Origin: Pseudooceanicola marinus
Lineage (GTDB): Bacteria > Pseudomonadota > Alphaproteobacteria > Rhodobacterales > Rhodobacteraceae
Length of the DNA: 64,000 bases
Assembly: GCF_002786295.1 (NCBI RefSeq)
Contig: NZ_PGTC01000010.1
Span: 124,001 to 188,000 of the forward strand
Direction of reading: 5' to 3'
A program made the translations under genes and the position numbers. Positions 34,658 through 47,200 of this stretch are shown one piece after another; the stretch's first letter is position 1, and every line of letters starts with the position of its first letter. The notes beneath the pieces are model-generated. The model saw only the letters and a program-made list of their open reading frames with translations, was not told where the DNA came from and did not search any database.

Positions 34658-36130
34658 ATGAGCATTGGACAACGGGCCCTCGCGGCTGTCGTGTCGGGCA
34701 TCGTTCTGGCGGGCTGCCAGCATGATGCGTCGAGTGGAAACAACCTGAAGTCGCTGCTGGACCAGGGGCCGGACGCCGAAACGCGGGCGCTGCTGCACGA
34801 GGATCTGGCCGAGGTGCTGGAACGCCAGGAAAAGGCCATCGGCACATATACCACGACCGCCAACACCGGCGCCGCTGCCGTGCCGATGAACGCGCTGATC
34901 GAGAACGCCCTGGCGCGCAATCCCACGATCGGCCACGCGGCGCAGGCGATCAACCAGGCGGATGCCGAGCGGATGCGCGCCATCTACGCACGCCTGCCGC
35001 AGGTCTACATCAACTTCTCCTACGACGGTGTCCGCCAGGACGTGCGCGATACCGACAACGCCGTCTTCGAACGCGGCAAGGCGAATTACCCGGTGGCCAC
35101 CTCCTCGGCCAGCCTGGTGCAGCCGCTCTTCGATCCGGCCCGGCGCTACCGGGTGCAACGGGCGAAAAGCGTGCAGTCCGGGGCCGAGGTCGATTACATC
35201 GCCGCCGTGCGTGATGTCGTATTCGAGGTCTTCGACAACTACATCGTGGCCAGCCAGGCCAAGGCCCGCATCGCGTCGCTGCAGGAGCGCCGCTACCTGC
35301 TGAACCGGCAGATCAACAGCCAGGGTGCGCTGGTCGACACCGGGCTGAGCAACGTCCTGCAATCCTCCTCGCTGCGCAGCGAGCGTGACACGATCGCCGC
35401 CGAGGAATCGCTGGAAAGCGCCCGCCGGGCCGAGGCGCTCAGCAACCTGTCGCAGCTGACCGGGCTGGTGGTGTCGGATCTGGCGCCGCTCGACTTCCCC
35501 GATGACCTGCTGAACGCGCCGGGCCGGGTGAATGTCGATCAGGCGGTCAGCACCGCGCTGGAAAACAACCCCGCGATCATGAGCGCGGCCCTGCAGGTGG
35601 TCAGCACCGAGTTCGAGCGCAAGGAGGCCCATGCCTCGGACATTTCGCCGGTGCTGGAGGCCTATGCCACAATCGAACGCGAGGACCGTTCCAACAGCCG
35701 GTTCGGCGGCGGCTCCCTCACGGTGGATGAAACCGTCGGCGTCAGCCTGACCATCCCGATCTTCAACGCCAACGGCACCGGCCTGTCGGAGCCGACCAAG
35801 CGGATGGAGGTGCGCACCGCCGCGCTGCGCTACCACGCCCGCAAACGGTCGGTGGAGACGGAGGTCCGCACCGCCCATGCCCGCCTCGGCGAGCTGTCGA
35901 AGGCGATCCGCCAGTCGAAGAACGCCGCCTACCACGCCTCCCGCGCGCTGGAGGTGGAACGCAACCGCGTCTCCTCCGGGGAAAGCGTCGATCTGGCCGT
36001 GGCCGCGCGTCAGTTGCGGGTGAACGAATCCCGCGCGCAGGTGGCCTTCTACGAGGCGGAGTTCATGCGGGCCTGGGCCCGGCTGAACTACCTGATGGGC
36101 GCCGACCTGACTACGCAGCAAGGGTTCTGA
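34658..36130 (+). CDS. TolC-family outer membrane channel lipoprotein
   Basis: A 490-residue TolC-fold protein. Residues 1-20 form a lipoprotein signal with the lipobox LAGC (C20), unlike the uncleaved or Sec-I signals of classical TolC/LapE. The rest shows the paired helical repeat: NALIENALARNPTI near residue 75 and, later, long alanine-rich helices with VVSTEFERKEAH and VSLTIPIFNANG, a typical beta-barrel turn. The ATG at 34658 has GGAGGAG just before it. It is the first gene of the 20-kb cluster, three bases before the adaptor gene, and would provide the outer-membrane duct. Confidence 0.9.
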   Translation: MSIGQRALAAVVSGIVLAGCQHDASSGNNLKSLLDQGPDAETRALLHEDLAEVLERQEKAIGTYTTTANTGAAAVPMNALIENALARNPTIGHAAQAINQADAERMRAIYARLPQVYINFSYDGVRQDVRDTDNAVFERGKANYPVATSSASLVQPLFDPARRYRVQRAKSVQSGAEVDYIAAVRDVVFEVFDNYIVASQAKARIASLQERRYLLNRQINSQGALVDTGLSNVLQSSSLRSERDTIAAEESLESARRAEALSNLSQLTGLVVSDLAPLDFPDDLLNAPGRVNVDQAVSTALENNPAIMSAALQVVSTEFERKEAHASDISPVLEAYATIEREDRSNSRFGGGSLTVDETVGVSLTIPIFNANGTGLSEPTKRMEVRTAALRYHARKRSVETEVRTAHARLGELSKAIRQSKNAAYHASRALEVERNRVSSGESVDLAVAARQLRVNESRAQVAFYEAEFMRAWARLNYLMGADLTTQQGF

Positions 36131-36133
36131 GCC

Positions 36134-37066
36134 ATGCAAGGGGCCACGATCCGGGGCTGGCTGATCTGTGCCATGATGGCGGTGCCTGCGGGCGCCGCCC
36201 TTGGCCAATCTACCAGCCGCGCGGATTTCGAGGCCCGGGCCCAGGCCCTGCAGTCGGGGGAGGGGATGGCCACATCGACACCCAGCTTTGCCGGACCGCG
36301 CGCAGGCCTCGGGGTGACCGAGTTCAACTGCACCATCCGCCCTTTGCGTGTGGTGGAGGTCGCAGCCCAGATCAACGGCGTCGCCGAGACGGTTCTGGTG
36401 CGCCCCGGTCAGCAGGTGCGCGTCGGTGATCCGCTGGTCGAGCTGGACAGTGAGATGACGCGCGCCGACCTGCGCCTGGCCGAGGCCCGTGCCGCCAATA
36501 CGGCCACGCTGGAGGCGGCCCGCATCCGCCAGGCGGGGGCCGCCGAACGCGAGGCCCGCCTGAAGACCGCGCTGGAGCGCCGGGCGATCAGCCCCGCCGA
36601 ATACGAAAGCGCCGCGCTGGAGCTGGCCATGGCCGAGGCCGACATCCTGCGCGAGGAACAGGCGCTGGACATGGCCCGCCTGGAGGCCGACCGCGCGCAG
36701 CTGCTGGTCGAGAAGGCCCGCGTCCTGGCCCCCGTCGACGGTGTCGTCGGCGAGGACCTGATCGACCCGGGCGAAAGTGCCAGCGGCCGGCCCCTGGCCA
36801 CGCTTTACGTCAATCAGCCGCTGCGGGTCGAAGCCTTCGTGCCGGCCGCGGCCCTGGCGGGCTTCGTGGGGGCGGGGGGCTATGCCATCGCCGTGAACGA
36901 CGACCGCGCCGCGCCCTATCCCGTCACCTTCGATTATGCCGCCCAACTGGCCGACATCGCCTCCGGGACGATCTCGGTCTTCTTCACGTTGGAAGCGCCC
37001 GACGTGCTTCCGGGCAGCAAATGCCAGATCTCCGTCAGCCGTGCCCCCGGGGAGGGAACCCAATGA
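36134..37066 (+). CDS. HlyD/RND-type periplasmic adaptor
   Basis: A 310-residue membrane-fusion/adaptor protein. Residues 1-24 look like a cleavable signal peptide (ending ALG before QS), so it may be soluble or only peripherally attached. The first half-lipoyl domain is seen in VEVAAQINGVAETVLVRPGQQVRVGDPLVELD, a helical hairpin covers about residues 112-196, and the second half-lipoyl motif reads VLAPVDGVVGEDLIDPGE. It lies three bases after the TolC-like gene and overlaps the Omp85-like gene by four. Partnering with the TolC-like lipoprotein is likely. Confidence 0.88.
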   Translation: MQGATIRGWLICAMMAVPAGAALGQSTSRADFEARAQALQSGEGMATSTPSFAGPRAGLGVTEFNCTIRPLRVVEVAAQINGVAETVLVRPGQQVRVGDPLVELDSEMTRADLRLAEARAANTATLEAARIRQAGAAEREARLKTALERRAISPAEYESAALELAMAEADILREEQALDMARLEADRAQLLVEKARVLAPVDGVVGEDLIDPGESASGRPLATLYVNQPLRVEAFVPAAALAGFVGAGGYAIAVNDDRAAPYPVTFDYAAQLADIASGTISVFFTLEAPDVLPGSKCQISVSRAPGEGTQ

Positions 37067-38220
37067 GCCTTTCGCCCTACCAGCCGCGCCCCGAACACGG
37101 GCGCCCGGGTACCATCCGCAAGTCGCTGGCCCTGCTGGGCGTCGGCGGGGTCCTGTCGGGCGCCGTGCTGACTGCCTTCGCCCCTGTCGGCCAGGCGCAG
37201 GTCGCCTCCAAGGGGGCGATGATCGCCGGCGCCGGCGTGTCGTCGGTCTATGGCGCCACCGCCGATCTGGGGCTGGAAATCGAGGACCTGTTCAGCGCCG
37301 GCATCGACCTGTCGCTGGACTATCGCCTGGGCGATCGCGGCCAGGGCCTGAGCCTTGATGTCGAGAAGGCGGTGGCCTTGGGCCAGACCGCGCTTGGCGC
37401 GGACACGGTGCTGGACTTCGGCCTGACCGCCGAGGTCGATGAATGGGATTTCCGCTCCTACCGGCGGGAAAGCTACGGTGTCAGCGTCGGGGTGGGCGCC
37501 GCGATCACCCCGCAGCTGCGTTACCGCGTCGGGCTGTTCCACGTCGCCGACGATCTGAGCGAGGCGGATGACGACCTGTCGCCGCTGATCCAGGCCGACA
37601 TGGGCGACAGCGACGCGACCGGAGTTGAGGCCTCGCTGAGCTGGAGCAACCGGCAGAGCAAGTCGGTGCTGGAGCCGGGCGCCGACCTCGGCGTCGCCAT
37701 CCGGGCCTCGGGCCTGGGCGACAGCCGCGAGTTCACCGAGACCACGGCCCATGTCGACATCTACCAGCCGGTCTTTGGCCCTGCGGTCCTGAACCTCGGC
37801 CTGTCGGGCGGCGTGGTGCGCAACGGCGACGACGGCTACGTGGCGATCAACGAACGTGCCTTCCTGGGCGGCGACATGCCGCGCGGCTTCGCCTACGGCG
37901 GCATCGGTCCGATGGACGCCTCCACCGGCGATGCCCTGGGCGGCACCCGCTACGTGGCGGCGACGCTGGAGGTGATGGTGCCGACCGCGCGCCCCGACCT
38001 GGCCGTGGGCGCCTTCTGGGATGCCGCGACCCTGTCGGATCTGCCGGGCATCGACAGCCCGAACGTCGACGACAGCGCGCACCTGCGCCAGTCGGTCGGC
38101 CTGTCGCTGGCCTACCAGACCAAGATGGGTGAATTCACCGCCTCGATCGCCGAGCCGATCGAGAAACGCGACGGCGACGACGTACAGAACATTTCTTTCT
38201 CCTTCACCGCCAGCTTCTGA
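37063..38220 (+). CDS. Omp85/BamA-like outer membrane beta-barrel without POTRA domains
   Basis: A 385-residue protein with a long basic N-region and hydrophobic signal (about residues 20-46, cleavage near GQA-QV), then an alternating beta-barrel sequence ending in a C-terminal phenylalanine, as expected for outer-membrane barrels. The segment MPRGFAYGGIGPMD with a following ALGGTRY strand resembles loop 6 (RGF/Y motif) of BamA/TamA-family proteins. There is no room for POTRA repeats. The start overlaps the adaptor stop as ATGA. It lies directly upstream of the giant RTX gene and may help display or insert that protein. Confidence 0.72.
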   Translation: MSLSPYQPRPEHGRPGTIRKSLALLGVGGVLSGAVLTAFAPVGQAQVASKGAMIAGAGVSSVYGATADLGLEIEDLFSAGIDLSLDYRLGDRGQGLSLDVEKAVALGQTALGADTVLDFGLTAEVDEWDFRSYRRESYGVSVGVGAAITPQLRYRVGLFHVADDLSEADDDLSPLIQADMGDSDATGVEASLSWSNRQSKSVLEPGADLGVAIRASGLGDSREFTETTAHVDIYQPVFGPAVLNLGLSGGVVRNGDDGYVAINERAFLGGDMPRGFAYGGIGPMDASTGDALGGTRYVAATLEVMVPTARPDLAVGAFWDAATLSDLPGIDSPNVDDSAHLRQSVGLSLAYQTKMGEFTASIAEPIEKRDGDDVQNISFSFTASF

Positions 38221-38267
38221 CGGTAAGGTTGATTCTTGTTGGGGCCTGAACGGCCAGAGGGACCAGA

Positions 38268-41200
38268 ATGGGACAGCAACGCAAGCTCCGTGCAGAACCG
38301 TCGCTCGAAGTCGATCAGCGCGCGATCCCTCTTGAGCCCCGGGTCATGCTCGATGCCAACCTGACCATTGACCTGGCCGGCACCCAGGACCTGACCGAGC
38401 TGATGCTGGGTCTGGCCCAGTCCTTCGACGATCAGGCGCAGCAGGCCGATGACCTGCTGGAGTCGCTGGAAAGCTCGGGCGAGGCGGCGATGGTGCTGCT
38501 GGACCCGCTGCTGGACAATACCGAGGACCTGTCGGCCGTCACCGATACCGTGACCCGGATCCAGGGCGCGCTGGATGAGCTGCGCTCGGGTCTGGCGGGC
38601 ACGGTCGACGACCTGTTCAGCGACACCTTCCACGACCGCCTGGCCAGCAGTGGCTCCAGCTCTCTGGGCTACACGATTGATGCGGCGGGCCTGTCGACCA
38701 TCTTCGACAGCGACAGCGTCCTTAGCGGTGACCTGATGTCGGAACTGGTCGACTACCTGGGTGACCAGGGCGCGACCGATGCCGAGGCCGATGCCGAGGC
38801 GCTGCTGGACCTCGTGGTGCCCTCGCTGGATAGCTCGGTCTCCGCCCTCAGCTTCACCCTGACGGACATTAAGGTGGACGGCGAGACGCTGGTGTCCTTC
38901 TCCGATGGCGGCAACGGGTCCGTGACCGCCGAGGTCACCCTGCTGTCCGAGGACTTCAGCGCCGATTTTACCACCCTGCTGGCCGATGCGCTGCCGGGGC
39001 TGGACCTGCCCTTCGACCTGAACGCCGCCGGCAGCGTCGGCAACGGCTTCAGCTTCGACATTTCCGCCTCGATCGAGGTCGATGCGGGCACCGCCGCGCT
39101 GAACGCGCTGGAAGTGCACGTCGACAACTTCGACTTCGACCCGCTGCTGACCGTGGGCGGCGCCCTGCCGCTGACCGGCGATCTGTCGGCGACGCTGGGT
39201 CTGCTGGAGCTGGGCGTCGACAGCATCGACACCGCCAGCTTCCGCCTGGCCGTCACCGGCGCCGAGGATCTGGACCTGGGCGGCGCAATCGACTTCTCCG
39301 GTGGGCTGGGCTCTCTCGATTTCGAGTTCTACGGCACCACCACCGGCGCCGACCTGTCGCTGGACGTGCTTCTGGCCGAGGCCGGCAGCAGCGACTATGC
39401 CGCCATCGAGGAAGGCACCAGCTATCGCATGCTGGACGTGGGCCTGACAGGCACACTGGATTTCTCCGGCGCGACGCAGACCTTCGGCACCGATGTCACG
39501 GTCTCCGCCGTGCTGGCGGACGGCAACGGCGGCAACATCCTGGACACGATGCTGAACAGCATCGACCTCGGCCTGGATCTGGACACCTCGGCCACCGTGC
39601 TCAGCGACGAGCTGAAGCAGGTGTTCGAGAACCTGGTGAACGCGCTGGCGACCATGTCGACGGGCGACCTGATCGACTTCCTCACCGACACCGGGACCGC
39701 GCTGTCGGGCGTGCTGACCGACACGATGTTCGACATCGAAATTCCGATGACCGACATCAGCCTGACCGACGCAGCCGAGGCGATCGCGGCGGTCTTCGAC
39801 GACCTGGTGTCGGCCTTCGTGATCGACGAGGGTGCCCTGGGCTTCGATGCGCAGACCATCGAGACGCTGCTGACCAACGAGATCGTCAGCTTCGAGGCCG
39901 ACGTGCTGACCGATGCGCAGATGGATGCGTTGGCCGGTTACAGCACCATGACCTTTGCCGTGCAGCAGGGGACCGATGTCACGCTGAACGTCACCGTCGA
40001 TCTGACCGCTGCGCCCGAGTTGCAGGACACCTCCCTGAGCGTGGCAGAGCGGATGAACGCCCTGGCCGCGCTGCTAAATTCCTCCCTGCTGGGCACCCAG
40101 TACGGCATGACCTTCTCCGTCTCGTCGCTGGGCGCGCTGAAGGCCACCACGTCGCAGCGCACCACGGATCCCGACAGCGGCGCGGAGACCTACACCAGCT
40201 TCGCCCTGACCAGCGTCACCGAGACCGGCGGCACCCTGCGGGACGAGGTGAGCCTGTCCGCCCTCGGCTTCGACGGCTACGCCCTGGCCGCGTTGGATTA
40301 CTACGTCGATGCCGGCGACCCGGATGCTGCGGTGATGGCCGGCTCCGGCGCGGCGTCGGATGGTGAGACCTCCGTGCAGGAGAGCTTCCTGGGCTTCCAG
40401 GATGCCGTCACCTCCTTCGAGCTGAATGCGCTGGACCTCGACAACCTGACGGGCGTGACCGACCTGCGCTTCACCTTCACCGTCGATGGTGTGGACCGGA
40501 AGGTCGATGTCAGCTCGGACACCGGCTGGACCGATCTGGGCGATCTGATCGCCGACTTCAACGCCGCGCTGACCGCCGAAGGCATCGGCGTCAGCGTGTC
40601 GGCCAACACCGACGGCGACGGGCTGGCCTTTGCCATCGACGCGGAGGAAGACCGCCAGGTCGAGGTCTCGGTCGCGGATGGCGCGATCCTGCGGGCCACC
40701 ACGCTGAACGGGCTGCTGGCCTGGGTCAACGCCGAGTTGCAGGACATCTGGGCCGGCGCCATGCTGGATCTGACCGACGATGGCGCGCTGATCTTCAGCC
40801 TGCCCGAGGTCACGGCCAGCGCCGAGATCACCAGCGACGATGAGGTGTATTTCACCGCCGAGGAGCTGGGCTTCGGCATGCTGGGCGACACCAACCTGTC
40901 GGCGCTGCTGACGGCCTCGCTGTCGGGCACGATGACCTCGTCCTTCGGCATCGGCCTTGCCGACCTGGGCAGCGACCTGATCGCCGCCGGCGGCAACGCG
41001 CTTCAGGGCGCGGCAGGGCAGGGCGACAGCGTCATCGACAGCGTGATGGACAACGCCTTCCTGACTGATGTCTCGCTGGAGCTGACGGTCAACGCCCAGG
41101 CCAGCGACATCACCGGCACGGCGGATCTGGGCATCGCCTCCATCGTCGTGGGCGGCGAGGATTCCTCGCTCAACTACGTGGCCTTCGGGGCCGAGCTCTA

Positions 41201-44200
41201 TGCCACCCTCGTCGGCAGCAACCCCGACGGGTCGGCCAGCAGCCGCATCAGTTTCAACAACCTGTGGAACGCGGTGGTGAACCAGGTCGATCTGGGGGAT
41301 GACGGCGAGGTGGAGACCACGCTGGCCACCGGGTTGCAGGGCCTGATCGGGCGCCTGGACTTCGGCGGCACCATCGTCACCGATGGCGAGGGCCTGGCGC
41401 TGGATGCCTCCGGCGAGGCCGCGCTGTCGGGCAGCGCGGTGCAGTTCGTCAGCGCCCATGGCTACGACGGCGACGACGTGCTGGCGCAGTTCTCGGCCCT
41501 GCTGGGCGACGTGTCGATCAACGTGGCCGGCGTCAACGGGCTGAACGAGGACGTCATCGACGGCCTGGGCGTCACCGTGACCGACCTGACCGCCATTGGC
41601 GCGACCGCCGAGATCGCGATCATCGCCAACGACCCCGACGCCGAGGCGGCCCTCGAAGGTCTGGCCGCGCTGGAAGGCGACGACATCCTCGACAGCCTGG
41701 TGTCCATCGCCAACATGCTGGTCGTCGTCGGCGACGCCCTGGAAGACAATCTGCCCTTCCTCGCCGCCGACATTCCGCTGCTGAACTTCTCGCTTTTGGA
41801 CACCATCAGCTTCTCCGCCGATTTCCTGGAAAAGCTGCAGGAGATCCGCAACGATCCGCAGGCCGCCCTGGATGAGCTGGACGGCTTCCTTGAAAGCTTC
41901 TTCGGTGACGACACCGTGGAACTGACCTGGGACCAGGAGGCCGCCACCCTGGTCTTCGGTCTCAGCTTCGAGTTCCTGGACGACTACAGCGAGAGCCTGC
42001 CGTTCAACATCGACCTGGCAGAGCTGATCGGCGATCAGCTGGCCGACGTGGTGGGCGAGGACCTGGCCGCAACCGTGACGGGCCTGGTGGATGCCTCCGG
42101 CGACGGCGAGATCGTCTTCGATCCGCTGCTGTCGCTCGATTTCGTCTTCGGGCTCGACCTGTCGGCGCTGCTGGCCGAACCCTCGACCGTGGCCTCGGCC
42201 TCCACCGCGATTTCGGCGCTGGCGACGGTCGGCACGGTCAACATGCGCCCGGGCGGCGGGGCCGAGCTGCGCGTGACGCGGGTCAATGCCGAGGGCGTGC
42301 TGGAGAAGGTGGATATCGACCTTGATGGCGCCGAGACCATCGCCGAGGTGGTGGCGCTGGTCGACACGGCGGTCAAGGGCGCCTTCGGCGACACCGTCAG
42401 CTTCAGCTACGACGAGGCCACGGGCGAGGTCAGCCTGACCGACAGCCTGGCCTCTGCCACCGATGACACCGGCGCCGAGGCCCTGACCGGCGCGGCCGAG
42501 ACCGCCTCGGAAGAGGTGGACGGGCTGCAGACCATCGCCCTGAGCGAGATCAGCGATTTCGAGGCCGCCTACAGCTTCGACCTCGGCGTGGGCGAGGGGC
42601 GGGTGACCGTCGAGATCGACGCGGTGGTCGGCCGCACCGAAGAGGAATTCGTTGCCGCCGTGAACGCCGCCCTGGCCGAGCTGTCGGTGGCGCGCTCCGA
42701 CGTCTTCGAGACCGGCGCGCCCGGCACCACCGTCCTGGTGGCGCAGCTGGTGCATGCGGTTGGCGACGGATCGGGCAATGTCGCCCTGGTCTCCACCGGC
42801 TTCGACACGGTGCTGGACTACGACACCTACGATTTCACCCTGTTGGGCGTCGACATCTCCGAAGAGATCGAATTTGCCCTGACCGACCTGGGCGGGGCCA
42901 ACATCGCCGAGGCCCTGGGCCTGTCGGGTGACGGCAGCTACGGCGCCGGGACGCTGACCTCCGAGGTGCTTTACGAGGCGGTCGAGGACGGGTCGATCCG
43001 GGCCTATCTGGATACCGAGGCCAGCGGCATCCACCTGTCGATGTTCGCCGGCGTGACCGAGGGGCTGAACATGACCCTCGCCCTGGGGCCGCTGCAGATC
43101 GCGGTGGACAACGGCCATGCCTTCATTGGCGCGGCGGACGGATCGGGCGATCCGGCCTATATCTCCTTCGGGTTCAACGACATCGACGGCGACGAACACG
43201 AGGGGCAGTACGACCTGGCGCACCTGTTCGACATCGGCGAGGATCCCGATCTGAGCTATGCCGACCTGTTCGACGTCGACATCTCAATCGGCATCGACGT
43301 CAATCTGCCGCTGAGCGACAGCATCGGCCTGTTCGATCCGGCCACCGACGGGCTGACCTGGACCGTCTCCCTGGTCAATCTGAAGGACGGCGCCAGCTGG
43401 TCGGACCTGCTGAACGACGGTGTCAGTGTCTCCGACGTCTTTGAAGGCGCTCTGATCGACCTCGCCTCGGGCAACGGCCTGTCGGAAATCTACATGCCAG
43501 ACATCGAGTTCCCGGACCTGTCCAACTTCCTCGACAACATCAATGTCCTGGCGCTGCTGAACGATCCGGTGCTGGTCCTCGACGGTCTGGACATGATCCT
43601 GGACATGATGCAGTCGGCGATCGACGACTTCCTGGGGGCGATCGATCTGCCCATCGTGGGCGAACAGATCGGCGCCGGCGTCACCTTCTTCGACGACTTC
43701 CGCATCAACGTGCTGGAGGCCGCGATGGCCTATGCGGAAACGCCGCTGGCCGACGGTACCATGCCGACCACGGTGGACCTGATCACCGGCTTCCTGAACG
43801 ATGCGCTGAACGACCTGCTGGGCACCTCGGACACCCAGTATCTGCATGCCTACCTGAACACCGATGGCAGCACCGACGAAAGCTATGTCTACGGCGCGCT
43901 GAACTTCTCCGCCGAGATATTCAACGAGGTGCTCGACATCGGTTTCGACCTGGGCATCCCGGGCTTCAACCTGGAGATGGCCGAGGGCGCCGAGCTGCAG
44001 ATGTCCCTGGGCTACTCGGTCAACATCGGCTTCGGCTACGACCGTAACGGGTTCTTCCTGCTGAACGACACCGACGAGTCGGAGATGGTCATCGACTTCG
44101 CCGTCGACGCGGGCGACTTCACCACCACAATGGAGCTTTTTGGCATCCTGGGCGTGACCGCGACGACCGAGGCCGACACCAGCGACCCGCTCTATGATTC

Positions 44201-47200
44201 CGCCGCCTCGGAACATGCCGACGACGGCGAGCTGCGCCTGTCCGCGCAGCTCTACGTGGATCTCTACGGCGATCAGGGCCTGACGATCACCGATCCGGGT
44301 CAACAGGGCGATGGCGGCGCCATCACCTCCACCATCGCCTACCGCGATTTCGGCGGCATCGACATCACCGACAGCCACGGCGACCCGCTGAGCTACGAGA
44401 AAGTCGTCTATTTCTCGCAACTCGACACCGGCAACATGATCGACTTCGGCTTCGAGGCGCGGATCGACGTGATGCTGTCGATCCAGGGCGACATCCTTGA
44501 TCCCAGCACCGGCGAGCCGCTCTTGCTGGGCGGTGTGCAGTTCATTCCCTCGGTCGCCACCGAGCTGGAATTCCGCGCCGTCTACACCCTGGAAGACGGC
44601 CTGGACATGACGGCGCTGGCCTTCCACGACGTGCGCGTCGACCTCAGCCAGCTCTACGAAGGCATCCTGGCGCCGGTCCTCGACCCGATCCGTGGCTTCA
44701 TCGACCCGGCCGCGGAGTTCTTCGGCTTCCTCGACAGCACCTTCCCGTTCAACGTCATCTTCAACGGCCTCGCCACTGCCTTCCCGATCGTGCGCATGGT
44801 GCAGACGATCGGTCAGGTGATCACCGACCTGAACGATTTCCTCGAAGACCTGGAGGCCACGGGCGGCGTGGTCGTCTTCGGCGACTATGACTTCTCCGGC
44901 TCCACCGACGACCTGGAGAGCGGCGAGGCCCGGTTGAACACCATCGACCAGAAGTCGATCTCCACCGACCTGACCAGCACGGTTTCGGCCAGCCAGTTCG
45001 GGATCTTCGGCAATACCACGCAGGGCTTTGCCGTCGAATTCCCTCTGCTGACGGATCCCTTCTCGGTCGTCGACATCTTCCTGGGCAACTACGAGGATGT
45101 CGGCCTGGTGGAGTTGCACTTCACCCTGTTCAACCTGCCCTATCGCCAGATCAACCTGGCGGATGAGCTGTTTGATGCCATCGGCCTGCCGGGCTGGGTC
45201 GCGGACATCGTGCAAAGCGCCTTCAAGGCCTCGGTCACGCTGAAGCTGAAGGGCGGGCTGACCGTCGGCTACGATCTGGGCGGGATCGTGAACTTCGTCG
45301 AGACGATGGACGCCGAGCGCCTGCTGGACGGGATCTACATCGAAAGCGGCATCGGCTCGATCATCGACGTCTACTTCGGCTTCGCCGTGTCGCTGAACCT
45401 CGGGATTGCCGGGGCCGACCTGGACGGCGGCGCCTATTTCCGGCTTGGCCTGAACGACCCCAACCACGACGGTAAACTGCGCCTGCCGGAGCTGATCGCG
45501 GTGGTCGAAAGCGCCGCCGATGCCGGCAGCCTCGGCGGTTTCCTGGGCACGATCTTCATCGGCGACGGTGGCGTGAACCTGAGCCTGGATGTCTGGGTGG
45601 AGATCGACCTGTGGCTGTTCAGCTTCGGCGGCAGCTGGACGATCATCAACGTGAACGAGAACATCGACTTCGGTGGGCTGCCGGTGCTGACCTCGCTGTC
45701 CAGCGACATCGGTGACACGGGTGGCACGGCGATCCTGAACATCGGCTCGCGCGCCGGGGCCTCGATGACCGACATCTACGAGGACGGCGACGATTCCGTC
45801 TACATCGACGGGCCGAACTCTCCCTACACGCTGATCTACACCCAGAACGGCAAGCGGGTCGAAAGCACGATCGATCAGGACGCGGCGGCGATCATTCTGC
45901 CGGCCGGGTCGGGCAACAACCGCATCGACCTGTCCGGGGTGAAACCGAAATCCGACGGCAGCACCGCCTCGACCATCACCTACACCCGTGAAGGCGACGA
46001 CGAGATCACGCTGCCGTCCACCGGGCTGCACGTGGTCTTTGCCGGCGACGGCAACGACACCATCACCGCGGAAGATGCCAGCGGCACCTACATCATCTTC
46101 GGCGAAGAGGGGCAGGACAGCGTCAACATCGACGGCGGCAACGTGGTCTATATCGGCGACGACGACTATGGCATGCGCGATCTCTTCGTCACCACCTTCG
46201 CCGATGGCGGGGTGAGCGAGGCGAAGGTGCTGGAACTTCTGGGCCTGGAATACACCGCCGAAGGCGGGCTGCGGGCGTCCGACGGGGTCAGCGGCGACAA
46301 CCTCGACCTGAAGGTGCTGATGGAAGGCTACACGGCCAGCACCCAGCGGACCGCCGGCAGCGATGCCGACACGATCACCCTGGGCGCCGGTGGCACCAAG
46401 ATCGTGATGACCGGCGCAGGCGACGACCTGATCGAGATCGACAGCGACAACGAGGGTGACGTGACCATCCTGTCCGGCGCCGGGTCGGACACGATCAGCG
46501 CGGGTGGCGACGACATCTTCATCGAAGGCGGTGCGGACGGCGACCTGATCAAGGTCGATGGCAACACCACCGAGGTCTGGGGCTGGGGCAAGGCCGCCGG
46601 CGAAAGCGGCACCGAGGGTGGCGACGACATCTTCGCCCTGTCTCTGAAGGACGGCCAGGACATCATCATCGGTGGCGACGGCGAGGACGTGCTGCACGGC
46701 CAGATGGGTGACGACATCCTGCAGGGTGGCCTGGGCAACGACACCGTCACCGGCGGGCAGGGCGACGACATCGCCACCGGCGGGACCTTCACCCTGACCA
46801 CCTCCGGTGGGTCCGAGATCGACCTGCTGACCATGACACCGGGCCAGTCGCAGACCTCCGGCATGATCCTGACCGTGGCCGATGCCGCCGATGGCGATGA
46901 CCTGCTGAAGGGCGGCAACGGGTCGGACATCCTGGTGGGTGGCGGCGGCGAGGATACGCTGGAAGGCGGCCTGTCGGCGGACCTTCTGGTGGGCGATTTC
47001 GCGCGGATCACCATGTCGGCCAGCTATGTGGTCACCGGCGTGGCCTCGACCTTCATCACCTCGGTCAACAATGGCACCGATAGCCTGGCGGGGGGCATGG
47101 GCAATGACGTGCTGATCGCCGGCGGCTCGACCGAGGGCACCATCGAGGTGATCGAGGATCTGGACGGTTCCAACGTGGTGGTCGGCGACTTTGCCACCAT

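Noticed and set aside
34376-37063. Minus-strand 895-codon frame opposite the TolC-like and adaptor genes
   Set aside because: Both sense genes have good starts, signal sequences and family motifs, while the antisense translation is low-information.
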